Source: Dasyornis broadbenti (lineage: Eukaryota > Chordata > Aves > Passeriformes > Dasyornithidae). Taken from it: a stretch of DNA of 64,000 nt. The stretch spans positions 308,860 through 372,859 of the forward strand of contig VZRN01006293.1 of assembly GCA_013397935.1 (NCBI GenBank), read 5' to 3'. The notes under the pieces are model-generated. The model saw only the letters and a list, made by a program, of their open reading frames with translations, searched no databases and was not told the origin of the DNA. The position numbers and the translations under genes are program-made. Positions 38,742 to 51,849 of the stretch are shown piece by piece (the stretch's first letter is position 1; each line of letters begins with the position of its first letter).

Positions 38742-41700
38742 GAAACATAACACCCTCCAAGCACCAACATTTGTTCAGTGAATGCAACCAGAGTAAATAA
38801 ATGCTAAATAACCCTTCCTTCCCCACACTCAAAGTATGTGTCTGCCTTGGCATTGCTCTGAGAAGAGTGGTTAGACCTGGAAAAAGATCCAGGGCTGCAC
38901 TGCGTCACTGAATAATGAAATTGTAATACAACAATGATATAATTATGTTATAATAATTATTATAATAGTTTCCGTAGTCACCCTCAGGGATTTTGCACTT
39001 ATTTTTCTCCATGCATAATACTTGCAATTTTTTAAATTCTTCTGTAGTACTTTCAGGAAGACAGAAAGTGGTCTCTTTCTCCCCACAGAATCCCCAGATA
39101 TTCAAGCATCTTATATTGTTTTTCTGTAATTTTCGTTAGCTTGTATCTGAGTATCCAGTGACTGAACTGTCATGTTCCGGTACCTCGTTTAAACATGAAA
39201 GCACTAACATTTCTCAGATGGTGAAAAGAGCCAGTAAGAAGTATTCAGTCTAAAGCTGCAACGGGGTTCAGTTGTGGGACTATTCATTGGAACTTGGTAA
39301 GTTGTAGCAAGAAGTTTTGAGGGAACACAAGAAGTATTTCATTAAAATGAACAGTCTGACATTTGAGATTTTAAGCAGAGTCCTGGCAAGGTTTTGTCTG
39401 ACCTTCACAAAAATAGTCTCTGCCCCTGCAGATGTATTCTGCTAGAAAAGGCTTTCCTGCTTTCAGATCACCTCAAACTTTCTTCTGTTGCAGTGAGACC
39501 TGAACAGAGGTCTGAGGAGAACCAGTAAATGGTAGACATTAACTCCATTTCTTAAAATAACTATGAAATTCTGGAAGCTCAAATGCAGTTGTATGCTTGG
39601 TCTCTGCTATGGCTTACTGCTAGAAAAAGTACATAATAATACTTACTGGGCTCTCAAGATATAATATACATCTTGAACTGTGAGAAAATAGAATTTCCCA
39701 AGCTGCTGTAGGCTACTCAGTATGGCTACCCTTTAAATCAAAAACTGCCAGCTCTTTAACAGTTAATACTGGAACAGGGGAGGAAAATAGTGATGTTAGG
39801 TGATAAGAGAATATATAAGCTGGTACAAAGTGTATGTCACATTACAGTGAAGCATTTTAAGACTGTGAAGCATTAGTGGTTTATGTGTAATCATTTAAAA
39901 ACAGACATAATTATTTCAGCTGGTTTTGATACAGGGTTTATAGGAGTTGAAAGAGGAAAAAAAGTCATACATTTACAGATCCAGCTATTTTTTTTCAGAA
40001 TGACAGTTTTTAATTGCAAATCTTTTCAGCTAGGTAATCTGTGAAGCTCCCTTTAAGTCAGTAGAACTACACTGATTTACACATATATAGTTGTGTATCT
40101 TTGATCTTCCCCATCTTCTTACACAGATATTTTCCTCCTTTTTCTGCTTTTATCTTGACAGATTTGTGTCTATATCTTTAAAGCAGCATTTCCTTACTTG
40201 CCTTTCTTCACAATTCCTTACCTGTGATCTGCTCATGCGGCTTATGACTGCTGTGGTTCTCTGATAAAGTTCATTAAGTGACATCTCCTTTGTATTTGAA
40301 TAGAAGTTCTCAGGGAGAGGGTTTTTCTCTAAGGTGTTGGGACACAGTGTCAGAGTTTAGTTATGTTACTCTTTGTCTTCAATTGGCCTGGGAGTAACCA
40401 CTTGATAACAAAGCACTTTAAAAGTTACCCTAAATCAATACTCCTGTTGTGAGCTGCAACAGCAGCTGATCAATGGGCATATGCTAGTGATGAAGGCCAA
40501 ATTATCTCCTTTATGATTAAGTCACTCATTTCCTCAAAGGCTTTGATCTCTGAGCTGTGTTTAGGCAGATGTCTTGCTCTGTCTGGAGAAAGTAACTTTA
40601 CCCCTCCAGCCACCTCTTACTGCAGCACAAGTAGACATTTGGGCCATTAAACTCACATTTCGCATGAGAAGTGTTGTTATTATACCTGGAGAGCAACTTT
40701 GACATAGTGTAAAATTTTTGTAGCACATATAAAAATGTTTGGTTTAGTGCTTTTGAAACATAAACGAGTGATTTTTACTTGTGAACAAAATTCAACATGA
40801 GACAGAAGCAGAACCACCATTCTGTGAAATTTCACTGTTTATAGCAAGCCAAAACATTGAGAGTCCCTATTGCATGCCAAAGTAGTCTTTCAACCCCCTG
40901 TGGAGTAGAAGATTGCTGAGTATAAAGAACTAAAAATTTTATTCCAAAGTAGATTGAAATGCATCTGTCTAGCACAGTCAGTCTGGATTAAAAATCAAAC
41001 AATGTTTCTAGGTATGAGTGAACGAACAGGAGAGTTCATAAAACAAAATAAAACAAAAAGGGAAATGTTTTTACCAAGGCTATGCATCTCCATAGAGCCA
41101 ATGATTTGTCGCTTGTGCTTGCCATCTAGCAATATTGTTGGGGTTGACATATAATGAGATGAGCTTAGCAAAAATATTGGAGTTTTTTTTAAATCTTTTT
41201 GCATATCTCTAAGGGCTGTAAGAGCTTGCGTATTGGAATTCCTGACCATAGCTACCACAGCTTCACTTGTCTTGAATCAACTGTTGTCCATTTCCTTTCA
41301 ACAGACAATTCAACAGACAGCTAACTCAGAAGGGAACTGTTTATAAATATAGATATAAACTATGCTCTTGTTATTCATCGACTTGAATAGGATGGGAACT
41401 AAAATATTTACCAGGATAGGGCTATGTGACCAAGACAGAAGGACTGGAAAAAGGAGAGGAATGGGGAAGAGAAAAATATTTGACCAATTCAATCCCTTGA
41501 AAAGAGTAGTTCTTTGTGCTCCAGTCTACTCAGAAATCAAAACATTCAACTTTTTTGAATAGGCAAGTTATCTCAGAACTTCTGTTGTTTAAAGTTATTT
41601 CATCTGCAATAAGACACAGTCTCATGATGAACTAGTTCAACTCACTGACCAAGCAGAAAATGATCTGTAGGTCCTGAGCACAGTAAGTTGTATTTCTTTC

Positions 41701-42429
41701 TCTACAACAGAGAAGTAAAATAGATATCAAACTATCTAACATTCTTATACAAGTACAATTTATTTGAACAATACAAATATTGACACCATGGTTAATTTTA
41801 TTGTGGTCATGTTTCTGATCGTGTGTATCTCTTTTTATCAATCCATTCATTCATTCATTTATTAATGTGGACTAGTGTAGATATAAATTCTCTCCATAAA
41901 AAGAAGAGTCTCACTGAAGATTAGGGAAAGACTGGGAAGAACAGCTAATGCCTGGCTGCTTACATGGAAAGTTCTTAATAAAAACAGAACACACTTTTCA
42001 GGATGTCTTAACAAAGTCCAGAGTGAAAGCTAGATGAGAGGGAAAGACAGCCCTCAGGGTTAATTGTCTCACCATCCAAATAAGAACAAAAAAAGAAAAG
42101 AAAACTGAGCACAGTGCATGGTGTTTCTAGAACGTGCTGTGCATGCTCTGCTTCTTACAATGTGAGACATCTGCCCATCTGAGAAAGCTGAGTCTTTCTA
42201 GTTAAAATGCTGAAAAATCAAGAGAGAGAGAAAGGTTGTAACACATATTGCTTCATTTGTTAAACTTCATAACTGATTTAATTGGACAAAACGCTTGGCT
42301 TAGATTTGTCTCTTTCTTTGGTTTGAAGGAGGATTTATAAGAATTAATTGAAGGTTATTTACAAATATTGTTGCCTTAGCAATACCATATAAAGGTAAAC
42401 ACATATATATGGCTTTCACCATCTGGAAA
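38742..42429. other. Unannotated DNA, about 3.7 kb
   Basis: No gene or repeat family is recognised. An ATTATAAT-rich patch lies at 38935-38970 and a short (CATT)n at 41844-41859. Confidence 0.5.
41844..41859. repeat. (CATT)n, 4 copies
   Basis: Four perfect CATT units in a row. Confidence 0.85.
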
Positions 42430-42755
42430 TTTTAGTGACCACCCAAGAAGCAAAAGGAGGCTTAAGAGGGAATACCTTGATCAAGCACAGACAAAGATAT
42501 AGCCACAAGACAAGAGCATCCCTGTGCACCCCTACTGGGATATTGACACAACCAAATATATCAGTGTGTCCTGAAGGAGTGTGTTTGAGATGGCCCAAAA
42601 ATCTGCAGCCTGGAAACAAGGGGGGAGTGGGGGGAATAGGGGGAGTGCACCACCGCACTATAAACTGCCTATACACCAACACATGGAATATGGGGGACAG
42701 GATGAACTGAAGCTGTAGACAGGCACAGGGCTTTGACCTTATTACAGTGATTCTA
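42430..42755 (+). mobile_element. CR1 LINE fragment covering the start of ORF2
   Basis: Plus-strand translation near 42660-42710 gives INCLYTNTWNMGDRMN, which matches the CR1 ORF2 N-terminus pattern (xxCLYTNAxSMGNKxxELE). The DNA that follows, 'gatgaactgaagctg' and then 'cacagggctttgaccttattacagt', also follows CR1 ORF2 in order. Upstream, a G-rich 'aaggggggagtggggggaatag' stretch is consistent with the ORF1/ORF2 junction. The copy stops near 42755 with no CR1 3' end. That is unusual, since CR1 insertion normally keeps the 3' end and loses the 5' end. The 120-codon minus frame and 91-codon plus frame here are readings of this fragment. The left boundary is approximate. Confidence 0.7.
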
Positions 42756-43670
42756 AGCAGATGAACAAAGGGGAACATGTCTGTCTTTCTGTCTCTTCTT
42801 TTTCTATTCTCAAGCTTTCACAAAATCCTTATACAAGTGCCAGCAGAAGAGTAGGATCAGAATTTTCCAGGAAATGGCAAAACCTTCACATCCCAGCACA
42901 GACAGAAAGCAGTATGTGCTTATGAGGTGCTACTGTGTCATTTTGTTATCTCTCTCAGACTGATACCGACACCTTCTCACCCTTTCAAGTGCCCCACTCT
43001 GTCCATACCTTCCTTTTGTCATACTTCTCTCACAGTCCCAGATTGTTCTACTTTTCTTACCCTACTTAACATCCCTCTGGAAACATGTTTTACCTCCCAG
43101 AACTTCATAGTCACCCTTTATTTTTTTCTGTGTGTGATGAGGTACCCACGTAGATTTATTGTTTGAAAATAGATTAAAGGCTTTCTGAATGCTTCAAGGT
43201 GCCATTGTATTAGGGTTTCCTCTCTTCTATTGTTGAAATCACAGTTAATTCTAACACACAAACTTCTAAGAGCAAGGTCAAGAACCAGAGGACCTCAACT
43301 ATTTGTACTTATGAGAAAAAGACTGATAGTTTTACAAGATAAAAATATGTTGTTGCTTTTATTTGGGAAGGCAACAGCAAATTGAAAAAGTTTTTGGATC
43401 AAATGATGCTAGTCTTATTTTCAGAGTCCGTTTTTATGTCTAAGGCTCCTTGAAAACACTTACAGGTTCTTTAGTTCATCTTTCAGATGTTCTCATATGA
43501 GAGACACATAAATTTAAGATGAAGAGATAAACAATAAAAGGCATGAAGAAGCAGCCTTATAAGTCTGAAAATTCTGTCAGAATAAACCTCATTTAGTAAT
43601 ATTCAAGATAACAGATAAATTTTATACAGTAACAGCAATTAAGGAAGTTTATTTTAAGAGGTCAGACGGA
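42756..43670. other. Unannotated DNA
   Basis: No gene or repeat is recognised. A C/T-rich stretch at 42960-43090 is open for 79 codons without any domain. Confidence 0.5.
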
Positions 43671-44064
43671 GCTAACTCAAACTCTAACACCAACACTAAC
43701 CCTGACACTAGACCTGGCCCTAAAACTAAGGCTGAAAAAACCTTAAATTTGATACAACCCTTACACTAATGCTATCCCACAGCCTAAATATAAACTTTAC
43801 CCTAAGCATAAGGTTGATCAAAAACCTAACTTAAACCACAACTGTGAGTGTAACTCCAAGCCTGACACTTATACTAAAGCTAATCCTGACCCAAAACCTA
43901 AACATAGCCACACCCCTAACCCCTAAACCAAACACTAATACTTACCATAATCCTAATCCTAACCCTGATCCCAACCCTAATCTAAACGCTGACCCTAACC
44001 CCTAACCTAACCATAATCTCAACCCTTACCCTAACGCTAACCCTTACAGTAACCCTTACCCTTG
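43671..44064. repeat. Degenerate telomere-like (CCCTAA)n tract
   Basis: Nearly 400 bp is built from variants of CCCTAA, AACCCT and near relatives such as CCTGAC, CTAATC and CTTACC. The C-rich strand is on plus. The right half (about 43915-44060) is cleaner, with several exact or near-exact AACCCTAA units; the left half is heavily mutated. It ends abruptly at 'cccttgcatttt'. This is an interstitial telomeric-like sequence, either from an old chromosome-end event, telomere-primed break repair, or expansion of a telomere-like satellite. Confidence 0.85.
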
Positions 44065-45181
44065 CATTTTATTCACAAAATCACAGATATGCACACCTCA
44101 TGTCAGTGATGTGATGGATTAAGCCAATCCATGATGAAGGATATTTTATTTCTGGGTTTGTTTGTTTTTTTTTTTTTTTTTAAGTTGAGTGAATTTAGTC
44201 CAGACATGGCTATGGCAAGGATAATGAATTTTCTCTTGCAAGTAAGACATATTCAGGAAACAAAAGCTAACAACATAATAATGTCTTATCTGTGCACATA
44301 TCTGACAGCTGTTGTCCAACTGCAACATTTTAATTTCTGACGAAAGGTCTCAGTAAAGCTGCACTGACTTGGAAGAAATTTTGCAACAGCAGTGTGTGAA
44401 CTTCATTGCAGAATGGGTACTGGAGATCGCTGCAGAATGGGTGCTCTTAACCTGGATATTTTAATGTTAGAACTATCAATTCAGTCGTGCTGTAGAACAT
44501 CAGGAGACCAAAGATAAGGCATGCTAAATTTCTTTGTATCTATACTGTGAGGTTTGGATGATATAAGACTTGGATGAGACTAATAATCATGAGTTGGGAA
44601 TGTTCTGAAATCTGGGCAGGTTAGAGATCTAGACAAATTCTTCTCTTACCTTAAGCATCTCCCTTTTGCTACACTTCTAATATGACTTCTGTTTGTTCTA
44701 AAGATCACACAAAGAAATTATGCAATAAAATCATTCTTCCAGGGAAAAGAAAAGGTATATAAATTTACTTGTTTTGGGAATACATGTTTTCTTCAAGGAA
44801 CTGATCCATTAGAAAGATGTAAGGGGTTTGTGACATCTAATGGTGATAAAGAAAGACTGAGACAGTCTAGGGCAGGTTAACAATCTCAGAAGCTGTAATA
44901 CAAACAGGATATATTCCATAATCCTTCAAGCTTTAGTTTCCATTTGAATTCTTTATTAGGACACCCAATACAGATGTAGGTTCTCAGGCCTTTGCTTTGT
45001 GTGCTGTTGCCTCCACAAAGTCATTTCTTTCAAGACAAACAATGGCGAGGACAGAGACACACTGAATGTGTAGCGTTCTTATATCTCAGTGGTCATTACT
45101 GGAATGTTAAACCTTAACACAAATCTGTCAGAGACCTGTCCATTTTCTTTTCTCCTTTTTTGCTGTCCCCCTTCTTCTTTC
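44065..45181. other. Unannotated DNA before the assembly gap
   Basis: No gene or repeat family is recognised. It contains a 19-T run at 44163-44181 and a short near-duplicate 'gcagaatgggt' at 44409-44419 and 44431-44441. Confidence 0.5.
44163..44181. repeat. Poly-T (19)
   Basis: Nineteen consecutive T residues about 100 bp beyond the telomere-like tract. Confidence 0.9.
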
Positions 45182-45257
45182 AAAAAAAAAAAAANNNNNN
45201 NNNNNNNNNNNNNNNNNNNNNNNNNNNNNNNNNNNNNNNNNNNNNNNNNNNNNNNNN
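45182..45257. other. Poly-A run and 63-N assembly gap
   Basis: Thirteen A residues (45182-45194) run directly into 63 N (45195-45257). The sequence resumes with 'agagagtcaag'. The gap most likely marks a homopolymer or short tandem repeat that assembly could not cross. The true length of the missing DNA is unknown, and frames reported across it are meaningless. Confidence 0.97.
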
Positions 45258-46008
45258 AGAGAGTCAAGCATTAACACAGATCTTCTTGATCACTGAGTTG
45301 CCAAACAGATTTTGCCTTTGTTCCAAAGGCTTCCTCTTGACTCATTAACAAGTATCAGAAGTACAAGAGGGTCTCATTAACAACAAATTCAAGCAATTCA
45401 TTAAATTATTATGAAGATAGCAAATTAAAAATATGTCATACTGCCCCAAAAACAAGCATTAAAAATGAACATTTCACTCTCCTCCATTGTAAGATGTGGC
45501 CCACTGAAGCCATAGTATTCCTACAGGTGGAAAAAGTACTTAAATAAGTCAAATTAAACTAACATCAGAGCATTATTTGAACTACTGTTCCTGGCAATAT
45601 TTAAAAAGTCCTTATTAAACTGTTGTGTTTGTAGCTTCAAGAAAGGCTAGAATAAGTGCATTTCCTTCTACATATCTCAATTAAATAATGCTCTTGTGGT
45701 TTGTAGTTCAACTTCTTATTTTGATGCTTATTTTCTTTGAAACTTCAGGGTTCATGTTTTCTGTGACAATTTGCTCTAGCTTTTAGTAGTTAGAAGAGGT
45801 CATGAAAAATGTCTCTTCAGATAGAAATAATTTTTAGACCTTCCATATATGTATTCAACATATAAAAAAAATGCTTAAAAGTAAACTTCCCACATATTCA
45901 AGAATAGGATTTGGGTATCTAAATGTTTTAAATGCCAAATCATCACATACATTTTTCTATCGGGCATCCTTTATAATTTTTTCTATAATCAGGAAGTTGG
46001 ATGAAATG

Positions 46009-46105
46009 CATATATGTATACATATACATACACATACACATATAATATATGTATATATTTTTATATGTGTATATTATATATATATTTATATATATAGATA
46101 TAAAA
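46009..46105. repeat. AT/CA/TG compound microsatellite
   Basis: About 97 bp of alternating purine-pyrimidine sequence: ATACAT, CACATA, ATATGTGT and long TATA runs. It can form hairpins and is prone to length change. Confidence 0.9.
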
Positions 46106-49100
46106 CCAATATATGAGGGCTTTGTTGGGAATCAAAGCTCGTTTCTAGTGCAAGATGATGTGGACAGGATACAAACAGGCTGGAAATCAAGAAAGTTGTC
46201 TATTTGTAGACAGGAAGGTACTGTTAAAATAAACATCGTTAGTTACAATTATGTGAAAAAAGGAAGCATGTTATCAAAATGTTTACACCAGGGCTATGTC
46301 TACAATTCTTGTTCAAGTAAGTTGTTCTTTCTTCAGCAGGTAGTTCTAGTAATTTAAACAGGACAGTTAATATTAGTAGTATTTGCAGTACAAAAATGTC
46401 AAAGAATTTGACATAACATGATTAAACAGTTATAGATGGAAAATTTTTCTCTGTGTCTTTAACTTTCACTTGGGCTGATCTTTTTGAGTGAATAAACAGG
46501 AGAACAAAGAGATGGTTTTTATCGCTGCATAAAAAATTTTAAATGCATTGACTGAAATAATATTGGAGTAACCTATAAAATCCCCATGGTAGCATTTAAG
46601 AAAAACTTATTGAAAAGTTGTAGCAGATGATGAAATTATATTAATATGATTTGAGGTCTGAAGAAAATACTGTCTTAGGAAAAAAGACTTGAAAAGTACA
46701 ATCTGGAGAAGATACAGTGACAGGATTAAATTCCTGCATTCAAGGGTACAGTCAAGCTAATAGTAACTGAAGTACAAAGTTAAAATGAGGGACCATTTCT
46801 GGACACTTCCAGATCAAGTTTGAGTGAGTGGAAGAAGGAAGAATGTAAAGTCCTTCCTGTAAAATAACACTCCCCACAAAGGAAGCAGGGATGCTGGGAA
46901 GTTAATTTGTTGAAGAAAGGTTTTTAAGAACACCACTCGGTGAACTAGGCCACCTTGTCTCCAAGAAGTCAGTTCTGTTTCCATGGGGAGATGTCATTAC
47001 CAAAGGCCTCTTGGATTTGTCAGGAAAAGGAACCTGAAGGTTTACAAGTTCAAAAGGAAAGATAGCATATTTTTTTGTAGCAATGGTAGTCTTTAGTCAG
47101 AAGAAGAAATGTTGAAAGAATTTATGGATTCTCCGTCATTTGATATACTCAGATGCAGACTGGCCACCTTTCTTTTACTGGCACAAAACTCCTGACTTTA
47201 GTGTAGTGGCAACAGATTGAAAATGGCCTGAGATTAATTCACCAGATGAGGTGAACTGTGTAAAAATTTTTGAGATCTGGACAACTAACTCAAACTTTCA
47301 GTACTGGCTATTCCAGCAGGAAGAGCTAGTGCTTCATTATTTAACAGAACTACTGTAAAGTTTAATTCAATTATGTCTGTAAGATACATGGGCAGTTTCC
47401 CATGGAAAATACCCAAGAAACAGAAGAGATAAGTAGCAGCAGATGACTGCACAAATTGTGTGCTTGAGAACACTCACTTAGTGTTTTCTCATAAGAGAAG
47501 TGCTGCATAAGCATAGTTTGGATGATGAGCAAATCATACAGAAAAATTCTTGTTCATGTCTTCAACAAGACATAGATATTTATGGAGATTGGAAGCTGCT
47601 CAGTGACTTTCATTTCACCTTTTCAACCAATTCTTATGTCCAAGCCAGGGGAATGAGGCATATTTGGAACTTCATGCTTAAGAAAAAGTGTGTGATTAAT
47701 ACAGCACTTCTTGTGGTATCATCTGTGCATTTGTTATATATTCTGCTTAGGGAAAATTATTCTTGACTTGGATGGTTTAAAAATTATATTTTGCATAAAA
47801 TTATAAAGGACATGCTGGCTTTCATATAAGATTACTGTCTTTCACTCTTTCAGTGAAGAATATTTTTTCCCCTCATCATTAAACACAGAAGTGTATGACC
47901 CTTTGACTTGAGATCATCCTACCTCTTGCCCCTATATTTTGGGGGGTAAAATCTGTCCCTGTGCTCATTCCTACTAACATACAGGAAAGTGGGTTTTTTG
48001 ATTATGTGAATGTCTGGAAATCTACCTCCTCTCTGTCCAAGATGAAAGGAATAGATGCACACATTATTTTCCAACCCCATTCAGTCATTGTTCTTTTATA
48101 AAATTCTGTTCCTTACTTTCTTTATGTAGATTAGATGATAAATTGTTCAGGCCAATTGTTTCTGGTTTCTGATTCTCATAAGTGTCCATAATGACAAAAG
48201 TTGGTATTGACATTATTCAAGTAAAAAACCCCCAACTCTTTTCTGCTTCAAAATTAAGACAGTGATTTTTCATACCCACCACATCGAAAATAGAAAGGGA
48301 AATGGGACATGTTCTATGCCCTTTTGCCCTTTCAATGTGCCAGCTCCATAGGAAACCAATGTGTCAATAGCCAGTTAAGTAAAATATTATAAGTGTCTTA
48401 TTTCACACATGTTGTAAAGTTACCCTTGATGGATGTAGCTTGAGATGGCCTGGCACATGCCTGGAATAAAGAGTTAATTTTTATCAAAGCTTCTGCTGAG
48501 TGCTTTTAAAGGTGCTTTCTTGAAAAGATATTAGAGGCCTTACTACTAATAATATTTCACAGCATGAGATAAGGCCATTGCTAGTTATGGTAATGTCTAA
48601 TATTTGTGTGACATTAAATTACAGAGTCAAAAAAGGAAATATGAACTTTAATGAACACTCTTTTCTTGAGGCTCCAGGAGAGAAATCAGAATGCAAGGAA
48701 AGTGTAAAAGCTAAGGGAGAAAAAAAAAGAGGAGTTATCTGGCTTTAGCACAGCCTACCTCTGCATTAGACCCCTTTCAAAAGGAAAGCAGTGATCCACA
48801 TTGCAGCATTAGTGCCGACATCAAAACTGCAGAAAAGGAGAAGCTGAGGGAGCTGCACATTAAAGACATCAACATAAGTCGATATTTCCCCATATTACTT
48901 TAGGAGCATTTAAAAAATGCTTCAAACAATTTATCCAGCCACCTACTGGGACGGATATAATGCATGAGTTCAGGCAGACAGTTTGTGTTTAGGTCTCAGG
49001 TTCCTATAATGCTTTCTCTGAACTCTCAGGCCTCTCCATCCAAACTGCTGCAGCCTTGGGTGTAGAGGGAGGATTGGACTTCTCATGTAGGGTGCCTGTC

Positions 49101-50144
49101 AAAGTCCTTTGGCAGGAATGCAGGAGTGCTTGCTGCCTGTAGTGTATTTTATGCTTGTCTCTGGCCCTCCATTCTCCAAGGCACTGCAGCCTGGATGACA
49201 GAACAGGCAGCTGTGAAGCAGCCAGTTTTGTATGGCCTTTTCTGGGGGTGTTTGGATAGAAGAGACCATTCCCCTAGGCATCTGTTCTTGGAAAAAACAT
49301 GCTACCCATTCCAGATCCAGTTTTTGTTTATCCATGCTGCATTTGCCTGTAAGAAGGAGGCTCAGCATTCTCTTTTAATTATTTAGGGCAAAGAAGTAGC
49401 AAAGAGCTCTAGAACTGCAGGAGAAATGTCCTTGAACTTATATGGCTGGATAAAAATAGGCCTTTAATACAGTGAGGCAGTCATCTGAAATGTGCTTTCT
49501 GACTGCCACTTCATCAAACAACCTTTAACATTGCTGCCACTGCCTCCCGGACTCCAGTGAGTGGGAGATGAGGGATCTCTTCTACATCCTCCTGCCAGTG
49601 GCAGCACCAAGGCCAGCAGCACCCTGTGCAGAGGTGACATGCCTGTCTTCATTTGATGCTGAATGGCGTAATTTCCTTCTCCCCCAAATTGTTCTCTCAT
49701 GATTTTAAATCTCCAGGTTAAATCACCTCTGGCTAACCCAGGTTAAGATGCAAAAGAAGCAAAAATCTAACCTAGTTTGTCCAAAGCCATGCAGACACAG
49801 ACAGGGCAGAAGCTGTGAATAGATCCTAGGCCTTCTTACCTGCATTCCCATGTCTGCTGCACCAGAACTTGTTGCTTATGTCCCAAAAAAAAAAAGACTT
49901 TCTTTTGGAAGATCCCATGCCACCCTTTTTACTCTTCCTCTTCTCCCTCTTTCCCTATCTTCTCTGGATGTTGGAAAAACAAAACTCCTGTACAAACTAT
50001 TCCTACATATATGAAATGTAGAAGAGCATGGTCTTACATGAGGGGGATGCTGTCTGATGTGCTGGTAGTGCGGACACCTTTTTCTGTCTACTGCCAAAGT
50101 TCAAACAGATTACCTTGGCCAGTGCAAAGGACCTTCTGTGACCC

Positions 50145-50168
50145 ACTTAGGTGATCACTTAGGTGATT
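50145..50168. repeat. 12-bp tandem duplication
   Basis: acttaggtgatc followed at once by acttaggtgatt; 11 of 12 positions match. Confidence 0.85.
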
Positions 50169-51849
50169 CCCCTCCTAAGGAATATGACAGGATTTTTTTG
50201 ATGTTTAATTCAGTGACATTTGTGCAATAGCTTGTGATTAGTGGAAGCTAAGGTATGAAAAGAAATGAAACAGTTCTTATGCAGCTGTCTTGCTGGCACA
50301 GTATTAAAGCAGCTGATTATGGGTACTTAATTGAAGGAAATGAGAATTATGATCGGTTAGCACAGAAGCAAATATGTGATCCACAGCCTGATGAGAATGT
50401 AATTCAACAATTCTCTGTTGTGAAAAGAATATTGAGCCATGACATGGACTTTTAATGTGATATGAAGATGCTGGTGAGGTTCTGCAATGCATGTCCTGCC
50501 CTGCAGAAAGAACTTGAGCTGCAAGTATGAATGCTGGGCTCACCAGAGTGTGATGAGAGACAGACAGAATGAAACTGCTCATGTTGAGCAAGAATAATTG
50601 CTCTTACCTTCACGCCTTGATACGCTACTCACAACCTGATCCCAATAAGTGATATTTGCAGGTAGAAAAATGGCCTATTCCACATTTTGTTTTAAAGAAT
50701 TTTATCTAAAACCTCCTTTCCTTTGGTGGTTTCTTTCCCCGTGATGTTTTCTCAGTGTCTGACTAAGAGACTAAAACAGTAATCTCTAGCAGAGAAATAA
50801 GTCAGTGTGTTAGCCTTTTTTCTGCATACACCTGGAGGGTGCTCCAGACCAATGTTTGTCAATATATAAACCCTGTACTTTACACTATTGCTTGACATGA
50901 CTTTGTCTAGAATGGCAAAGATGCAACCACAGTGTGGCAAGAAGTCTGGGAGCTAAAAGACACCATTCCACAGCCGCAGCTTGCGGATTGGGAATTTGAC
51001 ATCCCTCCCCTCAGTGAATGCTTGGGAATAATTAAGAATGCACTTTGTTTTTCTTTAAACTGCTAGTGAAACGGGCATCTTTAAAGAGCATAAGAAGTTC
51101 TCTTTGAGGATGAAAGGAGGAGATAAAAAGTAATAGATTGGGTTTTTTCACATCACTTCAATCCAATAGGTATGGGCAGTGATGCCTTGCAGATTGGGTC
51201 TGCGAACCTAATATGGAGAGCATGTAAACACTGCATTAGCATTTTTCTTCGTGTTGGTAAACTCTCTTGCCTCTGTGTCTCTTACTGTCCTTCTTACTCT
51301 CCTTCATCCCTTTTGTTGTACAAGGTTGTTTCATTGCCCTCCCCTCCTCATGCTTCTCTAAACATTAAGCAATATTGCAGAGCAGGGGCTACTTTAATAG
51401 CCCCATGCTATGTTTGCTTGTAACTAGTTTAATCCCAGAAAACATTATAACATCTTCTATTCCACTTGTGTAACACATGACAAAGATTTCTATCAATAAA
51501 GCTTGTATGATGCCCAAGGGAAGGCTTCCAGACACTTGCTATTATTTTATAGCAAATTATAAGATGGAGGAAGATAGAAAAGGGCATTGTCACGAGCTTA
51601 CAATTATGTTAGTGACTTTTTATCATGGTAAAACTTGAATTAATTTTTAGTCTCGAGTCACCACAGTAAGTATTATATCTGATAGCTAAAAAGTCATGGG
51701 ATCTTACTTCCATAGTATGTCACTGTGCTCACATTCATTTTCTTCAAACAAGACCCGCAACCATCCCTCAATCCCTCAATCATGATCACCCCACCTGTCT
51801 TGCATTTATTTCTAGCTAAAATTGATATAAGTGGGTGCTGTGGGTAACC

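Larger units (their letters stand above)
45258..51849. other. Unannotated DNA, about 6.6 kb
   Basis: No gene or interspersed repeat is recognised apart from the microsatellite near 46 kb and a 12-bp tandem duplication at 50145-50168. GC-richer stretches at 49090-49380 and 49500-49700 are open on one or both strands (up to 89 codons) but show no domain. The 66-codon plus frame at 50255-50455 was examined and not recognised. Confidence 0.5.

Noticed and set aside
42416..42778. 120-codon minus-strand frame rich in Pro and His
   Set aside because: It is the antisense reading of the CR1 ORF2-start fragment.
50255..50455. 66-codon plus-strand frame with balanced composition
   Set aside because: No recognised domain and no splice signals framing it.
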